From the NCBI GenBank assembly GCA_029266815.1, contig JAQSWC010000089.1, positions 1 to 10,875 on the forward strand: a stretch of 10,875 bases of DNA, given 5' to 3'. How positions within the stretch are numbered: the first letter of the stretch is position 1; each line of letters begins with the position of its first letter. Below the pieces are notes generated by a model, which saw only the letters and a program-made list of their open reading frames with translations, was not told where the DNA came from and did no database searches. Positions 6,597 through 10,875 of the stretch are shown here, one piece after another. Source of the stretch: Paucimonas sp. (GTDB lineage: Bacteria > Pseudomonadota > Gammaproteobacteria > Burkholderiales > Burkholderiaceae_D). A program made the translations under genes and the position numbers.

Positions 6597-7469
6597 TTAT
6601 TTCACGGCTGCAGTCATGTAATCCACTGCCGCTTTCACCTCTTCGTCAGACGCATTGGCACCACCTTTCGGAGGCATGACGCCAGCCTTGCCCTGAAAAC
6701 CTTTGATAGCGTGTTCATACAAAGTTGCTGAGCCCTGTTTGATGCGCGGTGCCCAAGCAGCTTTGTCGCCCAGCTTTGGAGCGCCGGCAATGCCTGCTGT
6801 ATGGCAAGCCATGCAGGCTGTGTCATACACTTTCTTGCCTGTATCTGCAGCAAGTGCGGTCTGCGGTGCAGTAGCCGGTGCGGCTGCGGCAGGAGCAGCG
6901 GGTGCGGGTGCAGCAGCTTCTGCTGCGGGAGTTGCAGGAGCGGCAGCAGGTTTCAATTCCGGTTCCTTGAATTTCGCGCCGGATTGGTTTGCCATATATA
7001 CGACTGCACCGGCAACCTCGGCATCATCCAGATCGGGGTTGCCGCCCTTTGCCGGCATGATGCCTGCCTTGCCTTGATAACCCTTTACCGCGTGCGAAAC
7101 TAGAACATCCAAGCCTTGCGAAATACGTCCAGTCCAGGCTGCTGCATCGCCGACCTTGGGAGCGCCTGCGACACCCGCGCCGTGGCAAGCAACGCATGCA
7201 GCCTTGTAAACATCTACGCCGGCTTGCAATTGCTTCGGTGCATTGGCATCTCTCAATGTATAGCCTTCGTCAGCGACCGGCCTGATGCGCGCGGCAATTG
7301 CTTCCTCAGTTTGTGCTGCCGAACCGGCACCGGTTTTCGGGGCATTGGCAACGTACTCCACGAGCAGAACGATACAGACGATGGGCACCACGAAGGCGGC
7401 GATTACGGCCGCTACGAGTTGTTTCGGGGTCTTGATCACGGATTCGTGTTCATTGTGTGCGTCGCTCAT
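6597..7469 (-). CDS. membrane-anchored di-haem cytochrome c (c5 type)
   Basis: A 290-residue protein with a short cytoplasmic N-terminus, one uncleaved membrane helix (about 18-40), and two periplasmic cytochrome c domains joined by an Ala/Pro-rich linker (about 171-205). Haem sites: CVACH (92-96) with probable axial Met138, and CMACH (219-223) with probable axial Met265. Each domain carries AGAPKxGDxAAW and KGxQGKAGxMPxKGG, as in cytochrome c5 proteins of beta- and gammaproteobacteria, which feed electrons to terminal oxidases; the partner here is inferred. The two domains are so alike that they must be a tandem duplication. TGAGGGA precedes ATG 7469. Expression probably comes from the TATAAT-type promoter near 7564-7569, and transcription ends at the shared terminator. 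Confidence 0.93.
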   Translation of the reverse strand: MSDAHNEHESVIKTPKQLVAAVIAAFVVPIVCIVLLVEYVANAPKTGAGSAAQTEEAIAARIRPVADEGYTLRDANAPKQLQAGVDVYKAACVACHGAGVAGAPKVGDAAAWTGRISQGLDVLVSHAVKGYQGKAGIMPAKGGNPDLDDAEVAGAVVYMANQSGAKFKEPELKPAAAPATPAAEAAAPAPAAPAAAAPATAPQTALAADTGKKVYDTACMACHTAGIAGAPKLGDKAAWAPRIKQGSATLYEHAIKGFQGKAGVMPPKGGANASDEEVKAAVDYMTAAVK

Positions 7470-7563
7470 TATTCCCTCAGTGCAATTTCAAAACCGGTTC
7501 ACGGCGGCCATGAAAACCAGAAGCTGGCGCGGTTTCAGCCGCGAAAAGCCCGCCAAACCCGCG

Positions 7564-7592
7564 ATTATAGACGGAAACGTCATTGATTGAAA
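7564..7592 (-). promoter_or_regulatory. candidate promoter of the cytochrome gene
   Basis: On the minus strand a perfect TATAAT covers 7569-7564, about 95 bases upstream of the cytochrome start. The -35 at 17-base spacing (TTTCAA, 7592-7587) matches the consensus at three of six positions. No other good -10 is seen between the cytochrome gene and the tRNA. Motif matching only. Confidence 0.35.
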
Positions 7593-7663
7593 CGGAAACC
7601 AAGTGCTTTACATGGACGGCCAAGGCGAAAAACGGTATCCTTCAGCCTCCCGTTTCCTCTCAT

Positions 7664-7739
7664 GCGGCTGTAGCTCAGTGGATAGAGTATTGGCCTCCGA
7701 AGCCAAGGGTCGTGGGTTCGATCCCCGCCAGCCGCGCCA
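7664..7739 (+). tRNA. tRNA-Arg (anticodon CCG)
   Basis: A complete 76-base cloverleaf with encoded CCA. The acceptor GCGGCTG (7664-7670) pairs with CAGCCGC (7729-7735), followed by G discriminator and CCA. The D arm reads GCTC-AGTGGATA-GAGT. The anticodon stem TTGGC/GCCAA (7690-7694/7702-7706) encloses loop CTCCGAA with anticodon CCG at 7697-7699, which reads CGG arginine codons. The T arm GTGGG-TTCGATC-CCCGC is standard. It lies 84 bases before tmRNA. Confidence 0.97.
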
Positions 7740-7750
7740 ATCATTCTTTC

Positions 7751-7783
7751 TTTTTCAAGAAACTGTAAAAACATCTTGAAAAA
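7751..7783. repeat. 10-bp inverted repeat between tRNA-Arg and tmRNA
   Basis: TTTTTCAAGA (7751-7760) and TCTTGAAAAA (7774-7783) are exact reverse complements, 13-base spacer. The stem is AT-rich and has no T run after it, so a normal intrinsic terminator for the tRNA is unlikely. The right arm contains TTGAAA (7776-7781), a -35-like hexamer that could belong to the tmRNA promoter; the best -10 (TATGAG, 7802-7807) is at a wide 20-base spacing. Confidence 0.5.
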
Positions 7784-7823
7784 CGCCAGAGCATGACCAA
7801 CTATGAGTCGAAACATCCACACT

Positions 7824-8200
7824 GGGGGCGACCTGGTTTCGACAGGGGTTGCAAAGCAGTGCAGGGCATGCCGAGGGCTGGTCACCTCGTAAAACCAACC
7901 GGAAATGCATAACTGCAAACGATGAATCTTACGCTCTCGCAGCGTAAACCCCTAAGAACTTAATAACTTCTTAGCTCTACACCGTCTTGTCTCTGGGGCG
8001 GGCTGGCAACAGCAGTAGAGTCATTCACAGGGAATCGCGTCATATCGGGCTACTTGGTATGGCGTTAAAAATAGGTAGCTCGTCTTGACGAAGCGCGTGC
8101 GTCCGCGTCGGCAGGGTTAAAACCAATAGGCTGCACTACGCATGTAGAACTGGCTGTAGAGGATTTCTGGACGCGGGTTCGATTCCCGCCGCCTCCACCA
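7824..8200 (+). ncRNA. ssrA: transfer-messenger RNA (tmRNA)
   Basis: A 377-base single-piece tmRNA, which with SmpB frees stalled ribosomes and tags the unfinished protein for proteolysis. The 5' end GGGGGCG (7824-7830) pairs with CGCCTCC (8190-8196, one G-T pair), followed by encoded ACCA. The conserved GACCTGGTTTCGACAGGGGT lies at the 5' end, and the T arm GCGGG-TTCGATT-CCCGC at 8173-8189. The resume codon GCA at 7915 begins the tag reading frame. It is followed by an intrinsic terminator (8235-8276). The gene is not permuted, unlike those of some cyanobacteria and alphaproteobacteria. Confidence 0.97.
7915..7947 (+). CDS. tmRNA proteolysis tag ANDESYALAA
   Basis: Ten codons plus TAA inside tmRNA: GCA AAC GAT GAA TCT TAC GCT CTC GCA GCG TAA. 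After the alanine carried by tmRNA itself, the added peptide is ANDESYALAA, one residue different from E. coli ANDENYALAA. The terminal ALAA is the signal for ClpXP and related proteases, and the AND-x-x-Y part fits SspB/ClpX contact. It is a template within an RNA, not an independently initiated gene. Confidence 0.93.
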   Translation, partial: ANDESYALAA

Positions 8201-8234
8201 AATACTCGTTTTAAGAGATTCAAAGAAGTCCACG

Positions 8235-8276
8235 AACCCGCTATCTTCTCAATGAAGACGCGGGTTTTGTGTTTTC
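8235..8276 (+). terminator. intrinsic terminator of tmRNA
   Basis: AACCCGC (8235-8241) pairs with GCGGGTT (8260-8266); an inner stem TCTTC (8244-8248) with GAAGA (8254-8258) extends it around loop TCAAT. TTTTGTGTTTT follows. It lies 34 bases after the tmRNA 3' end. Confidence 0.8.
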
Positions 8277-8295
8277 TGTCGTCCATTTCGGTTCG

Positions 8296-8350
8296 TTGAC
8301 ATCCGTATATACGTTGGGGTAACTTTCGGGGGTATCAGCGTACCCCTCAA
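8296..8350. repeat. GGGGTA repeats resembling integrase arm sites near tmRNA
   Basis: Beginning at TTGACA (8296-8301), the stretch holds a 10-base palindrome CGTATATACG (8304-8313), two direct GGGGTA copies 13 bases apart (8316-8321, 8329-8334) and an inverted copy TACCCC (8341-8346). The second direct and the inverted copy form a 6-bp hairpin with a 6-base loop. Similar GGGGTA-rich blocks, as I recall, lie between a tRNA or tmRNA end and P4-type integrase genes in Burkholderiales islands. No integrase ORF is here; the next gene is PilZ. The remaining bases to 8466 hold no clear gene or RNA. Confidence 0.4.
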
Positions 8351-8466
8351 AAGGCTTACTCCTGCAAAGCATCGTCTGCATAATCTGACTGTCATTCAAT
8401 ATAAAACTCGCGCAGAAAGATAACCTTCGAACCCTGGTTTCAAGCGAGACATAAGAGGAGACAACC

Positions 8467-8820
8467 ATGGAGACATTGTCCGGTTTTAATTTGGGCGGCG
8501 ATAGCCAGGCCAGGACTCATGTTCGGCGCCCACTGCGTAAGCCCGGCAAACTGGTGCTGAACGGGCAGAGAAGCTTTGACGTAAGAACCGTCGATATTTC
8601 GCTCAACGGTGTTTGCGTGATGGTGGAAGCGCCATTGCCGGTAGGTGAAAAATGCTCCGTGGCGATCGATGTATTTTTCCAGAACCAATCCCACAAGCTG
8701 CTCTTTGAAGGGCGAGTCGTTTACTGCCTGTTGAAGGGAATGGAGGGTTTCCGGACAGGGGTATTTGCAACCAATATCAATCCCGAAGGCACTCGCTACA
8801 TCAACGCGCTCTTTCAGTAG
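8467..8820 (+). CDS. PilZ-domain protein (probable c-di-GMP receptor)
   Basis: A 117-residue single-domain protein. The two c-di-GMP binding motifs are present: RRPLR (20-24), fitting RxxxR, and DISLNG (43-48), fitting (D/N)xSxxG. The spacing of about 20 residues and the following beta-barrel pattern (GVCVMVEAPLPVGEKCSVAI, LLFEGRVVYC, FRTGVFATNI) are typical. Such proteins act in the cytoplasm to pass c-di-GMP levels to motility, adhesion or secretion machinery; the partner cannot be read here. AGGAG (8456-8460) precedes ATG 8467 by six bases. It is a single gene between tmRNA and the convergent exonuclease gene. Both ligand motifs are intact, so binding is likely. Confidence 0.92.
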   Translation: METLSGFNLGGDSQARTHVRRPLRKPGKLVLNGQRSFDVRTVDISLNGVCVMVEAPLPVGEKCSVAIDVFFQNQSHKLLFEGRVVYCLLKGMEGFRTGVFATNINPEGTRYINALFQ

Positions 8821-8917
8821 GAAGGTGCCTTACGGCGCTGTAGCCGGAGGCGACAGGGAACCGGGTTTGTCAGGTTCAATGGTCAGAGGCGTGAAGTCCG
8901 GCATCCCGGTTGGGCGC

Positions 8918-9694
8918 TTACCGAAGCAATTCATATTCAATAGTTAAAGGCGCATGGTCGGAGAAGCGCTCGTCCTTGTAGATCGACACGGCCTTTGCTG
9001 TCGCCGCGATGCCGGGTGTCGCAATGTGATAATCGATGCGCCAACCGACGTTCTTTGCCCAGGCCTGCCCTCGGTTGCTCCACCAGGTGTACTGGTCGGG
9101 CCGAATATCGATACGGCGGAAGACGTCGACCCATTCCACTTCGTCGAAGAGCTGCGACATCCATGCGCGCTCCTCCGGCAGGAAGCCTGAATTCTTCAGG
9201 TTGCCTTTCCAGTTCTTCAGGTCTATTTCCTTGTGCGCGATATTCCAGTCGCCGCAGATCACGACTTCCTTGCCGCGCGCCTTCAGCTCCATCAGATGCG
9301 GCATGAAGGCTTCCATGAAGCGAAACTTCGCGAGTTGCCTCTCTTCGCTTGACGAGCCCGAGGGACAGTAGACGGACACCACGCTGAGTTTGCCGAAATC
9401 GCATTCCACATAACGCCCTTCGGCGTCGAACTCCGCACAGCCGAAGCCGGTCAGCACATCCAGCGGCTCCTGCTTGCTATAGATGCCGGTGCCCGAATAA
9501 CCTTTTTTCTCGGCATAGTGAAAGTGGCCGTGATAGTCATGCGGGTTCAGCATTTCCGGCGTCATGTCAGCGGCCTGCGCTTTCAGTTCCTGCACGCAGA
9601 CGATATCGGCATCATGTCTTTTCATCCAGTCGAAAAAACCTTTTCTGGCGGCCGAACGGATGCCATTCAGGTTAGCGGACACAATCTTCAGCAT
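8918..9694 (-). CDS. xthA: exodeoxyribonuclease III
   Basis: A 258-residue Mg-dependent AP endonuclease/3'-5' exonuclease of base excision repair. The endonuclease/exonuclease/phosphatase fold motifs are complete: SANLNGIRSA (6-15), VQELKAQ with metal ligand Glu36, GYSGTGIYS (65-73), Tyr109 in VYCPSG, GDWNIAH with Asp149 and Asn151, TWWSNRG and WRIDYH with Asp221, and SDHAPL with Asp246 and His247. Length is normal for the XthA type. ATG 9694 is preferred over a TTG at 9709 because AAGG lies eight bases before it and the homologues begin MLKIVSANLNG or alike. It is divergent from pyrE and convergent with the PilZ gene. Confidence 0.95.
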   Translation of the reverse strand: MLKIVSANLNGIRSAARKGFFDWMKRHDADIVCVQELKAQAADMTPEMLNPHDYHGHFHYAEKKGYSGTGIYSKQEPLDVLTGFGCAEFDAEGRYVECDFGKLSVVSVYCPSGSSSEERQLAKFRFMEAFMPHLMELKARGKEVVICGDWNIAHKEIDLKNWKGNLKNSGFLPEERAWMSQLFDEVEWVDVFRRIDIRPDQYTWWSNRGQAWAKNVGWRIDYHIATPGIAATAKAVSIYKDERFSDHAPLTIEYELLR

Positions 9695-9732
9695 ATTCAA
9701 CACCTTCAATTCAACGGTCGTAGGATAACCCT

Positions 9733-9779
9733 AAACCGCCCAACGACGCAGCATGGCGCGGTTTTTACAGCGGCGTCGT
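9733..9779. repeat. two interleaved inverted repeats in the xthA-pyrE gap
   Basis: AAACCGC (9733-9739) pairs with GCGGTTT (9758-9764), and ACGACGC (9743-9749) pairs with GCGTCGT (9773-9779). The arms alternate, left-left-right-right, so as RNA they would form either alternative hairpins or a pseudoknot. The first stem runs into TTTTT (9762-9766). They may be part of the pyrE leader, or operator sites if the promoter lies here. Confidence 0.4.
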
Positions 9780-9793
9780 GAGAAGGATTTAAA

Positions 9794-9859
9794 ATGCATC
9801 CATTCGCCGGCGACGCCGGCGCGTTTTTTCTCCTGAACCGAGGGATATCGCCATCGTGA
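9794..9859 (+). CDS. candidate pyrE leader peptide (21 aa)
   Basis: A 21-codon ORF, MHPFAGDAGAFFLLNRGISPS, starting at ATG 9794 with a strong Shine-Dalgarno AGAAGGA (9781-9787) six bases upstream. It reads straight through the hairpin and T tract at 9805-9829 (the T run is the Phe-Phe codons) and its TGA (9857-9859) overlaps the GTG start of pyrE in a GTGA junction. This matches the logic of E. coli pyrBI, where a leader peptide is translated across an attenuator that responds to UTP. The arrangement is seen directly; regulation is inferred. The reading fails if transcription starts after 9794: TTTACA (9764-9769) and TAAAAT (9790-9795) form a promoter-like pair, but at a wide 20-base spacing. 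Confidence 0.5.
   Translation: MHPFAGDAGAFFLLNRGISPS
9805..9829 (+). terminator. intrinsic terminator/attenuator in pyrE leader
   Basis: CGCCGGC (9805-9811) and GCCGGCG (9815-9821) form a 7-bp GC-only stem with loop GAC, followed by CG and six T (9824-9829). Only the short candidate leader ORF lies between the divergent xthA start and this hairpin, so it does not close an upstream gene; it stands 27 bases before the pyrE start and is best read as an attenuator. Confidence 0.6.
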
Positions 9860-10524
9860 GCAATCTACGTCAGCAATTCATTGAATTTTCGGTTTCCGCC
9901 GGGGTGCTTCGCTTCGGCGAATTCAAGACCAAGGCGGGCCGTCTGTCCCCTTATTTTTTCAACGCAGGCCTGTTCAATAACGGCAGCGTACTGGGAAAGC
10001 TGGCCGACTTCTATGCGCAAACCCTGCTCGATTCGGGCGTGGAGTTCGACATGCTGTTCGGGCCGGCCTACAAGGGCATCACGCTGGCATCCGCTACGGC
10101 GGTATCTCTCGCCGCAAAAGGGCATAACGTTCCTTTCGCGTTCAACCGCAAGGAAGCCAAGGCTCACGGTGAGGGCGGCACCATGATCGGTGCAAAGCTC
10201 GAGGGCCGGGTAGTGATCATTGACGATGTGATATCGGCGGGCACGTCGGTAAGGGAATCGGTCGACCTGATCCGCGCTGCTGGCGCTACGCCCTGTGCCG
10301 TGCTGATAGCGCTCGATCGCATGGAGCGTTCCGGTCCGGACGAGGCATTGTCCGCGCGTTCCGCGGTGCAGGAAGTCAGCCTTAACTACAACATGCCTGT
10401 AATTTCGATTGCCAATCTGAACGACTTGTTCGAATATATTTCCGATGCGGGTACCGGCGCCGAGCTATCACAATACAAATCGGCGGTGGAAAACTACCGC
10501 AACCGTTACGGCGCACCGGCCTGA
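9856..10524 (+). CDS. pyrE: orotate phosphoribosyltransferase
   Basis: A 222-residue cytoplasmic enzyme that joins orotate to PRPP to give OMP, the fifth step of pyrimidine synthesis. Signatures: FKTKAGRLSPYFFN (23-36) at the active site entrance, GPAYKGI (69-75), the flexible catalytic loop FNRKEAKAHGEGG (96-108) and the PRPP motif VVIIDDVISAGTS (119-131). Length fits the proteobacterial PyrE dimer. The start is GTG 9856 with GAGGG (9840-9844) eleven bases upstream, a rather long spacing; the GTGA overlap with the leader ORF suggests translational coupling. The leader hairpin suggests control by pyrimidine level. The DUF4124 gene follows 52 bases downstream in the same direction. Confidence 0.97.
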   Translation: MSNLRQQFIEFSVSAGVLRFGEFKTKAGRLSPYFFNAGLFNNGSVLGKLADFYAQTLLDSGVEFDMLFGPAYKGITLASATAVSLAAKGHNVPFAFNRKEAKAHGEGGTMIGAKLEGRVVIIDDVISAGTSVRESVDLIRAAGATPCAVLIALDRMERSGPDEALSARSAVQEVSLNYNMPVISIANLNDLFEYISDAGTGAELSQYKSAVENYRNRYGAPA

Positions 10525-10576
10525 GAGTGCGCGCCGTTGGGCGAGCGTTAATGGGCGGTTTCCTTGGGGGAGAGAT

Positions 10577-10875
10577 ATGAAGAAGATGTTTGCGGTGGGC
10601 AGCGTGGCCATGCTGTCGGCATTCTGCATCCTGCCGGCCAGTGCGCAAATCTACATGTGCAAGGACGCCTCAGGCCGCACTCTCACTTCCGACCGCCCCA
10701 TCCCAGAATGTTCCAATCGCGAGATGCGGGAAATGGGCAAGGACGGAGTCACGCGTCGCGTGATCGCGGCCCCGCTCACCGCGGAAGAAAAGCGCAAGCG
10801 TACGCAGGAAGAAGAAAAGAAAAAGGCAGAAGCGACCGCGCTGGAAGAACAACGTAAATCGGACCGGGCGCTGAT
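10577..10875 (+). CDS. secreted DUF4124-domain protein, N-terminal part
   Basis: The first 99 residues of a protein cut by the window edge; the frame is open to base 10875. A Sec signal peptide (MKKMFAVGSVAMLSAFCILPASA, cleavage probably after Ala23) precedes a DUF4124-like domain: IYMCKDASGRTLTSDRPIPEC (25-45), with Cys28 and Cys45 likely forming a disulphide in the periplasm, and DGVTRRVIAAPLT (56-68). From about residue 69 it becomes a highly charged Lys/Glu/Arg helix, probably a coiled coil. GGGGGAGAG (10566-10574) precedes ATG 10577. Function unknown; DUF4124 proteins are common small periplasmic proteins in beta- and gammaproteobacteria. Confidence 0.88.
   Translation, partial: MKKMFAVGSVAMLSAFCILPASAQIYMCKDASGRTLTSDRPIPECSNREMREMGKDGVTRRVIAAPLTAEEKRKRTQEEEKKKAEATALEEQRKSDRAL

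Noticed and set aside
6703..7103. Plus-strand ORFs of about 100-124 codons rich in Ala, Gly and Cys
   Set aside because: They are shadows of the cytochrome Ala/Pro linker and haem sites.
7583..7768. Plus-strand ORF of 61 codons containing AVAQWIEYWPPKPRVVGSIP
   Set aside because: It is the sense translation of tRNA-Arg, not a protein gene.
7580..7918. Minus-strand ORF of 112 codons across tRNA-Arg and the tmRNA start
   Set aside because: Its GGDRTHDPWLRRPILYPLSY stretch is simply the antisense of the tRNA; such peptides are a well-known annotation artefact.
8170..8266. Repeat of GACGCGGGTT at 8170-8179 and 8257-8266 as a possible attachment-site duplication
   Set aside because: Only ten bases match and the sequences diverge at once; the second copy is explained as the terminator right arm.
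8065..8286. Minus-strand ORF of 73 codons with GGGGNRTRVQKSS
   Set aside because: It is the antisense of the tmRNA 3' end and its terminator; the same kind of artefact.

Overview
The window looks like a piece of the core chromosome of a betaproteobacterium, most likely Burkholderiales and perhaps Oxalobacteraceae. I judge this from moderate GC content, the tmRNA tag ANDESYALAA, a membrane-anchored di-haem cytochrome c5 type protein, a DUF4124 protein next to pyrE, and familiar Burkholderiales protein variants. No database search was run. No phage, transposase, CRISPR array or obvious defence system is present.

Layout. Positions 1-464 hold the C-terminal end of the Rep helicase. Two small conserved proteins follow (539-844 and 886-1200, the second DUF2288), then an orphan FliL-like single-pass membrane protein (1299-1763). 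A strongly acidic, probably disordered protein runs the other way (1781-2167). An AzgA-type purine permease (2306-3607) overlaps by one base a proline iminopeptidase (3607-4560). Next is a three-gene membrane cluster resembling yqjD-yqjE-yqjK (4659-5716), then an OmpA-like lipoprotein with a glycine zipper (5789-6532). A perfect bidirectional terminator (6548-6585) separates it from the convergent cytochrome gene (6597-7469).

From 7664 the window carries tRNA-Arg(CCG) and then tmRNA (7824-8200), a terminator, and a block of GGGGTA repeats that resembles the arm-site region of tmRNA-targeting integrative elements, although no integrase is present. A PilZ protein (8467-8820) follows, then exonuclease III on the minus strand (8918-9694). 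Divergent from it is pyrE (9856-10524). The pyrE leader contains a hairpin with a T tract inside a 21-codon leader ORF that has a good Shine-Dalgarno and ends in an overlap with the pyrE GTG start. The window ends inside a secreted DUF4124 protein.

The genes form mostly independent housekeeping units: DNA repair and replication (rep, xth), nucleotide supply (purine permease, pyrE), envelope stress and structure (yqjDE-like, OmpA-like), electron transfer (cytochrome c) and translation rescue (tmRNA). I see no multi-gene novel system. The strongest leads are the candidate pyrE attenuator with leader peptide, the integrase-like repeats beside tmRNA, and an apparent 15-residue internal deletion in the proline iminopeptidase.
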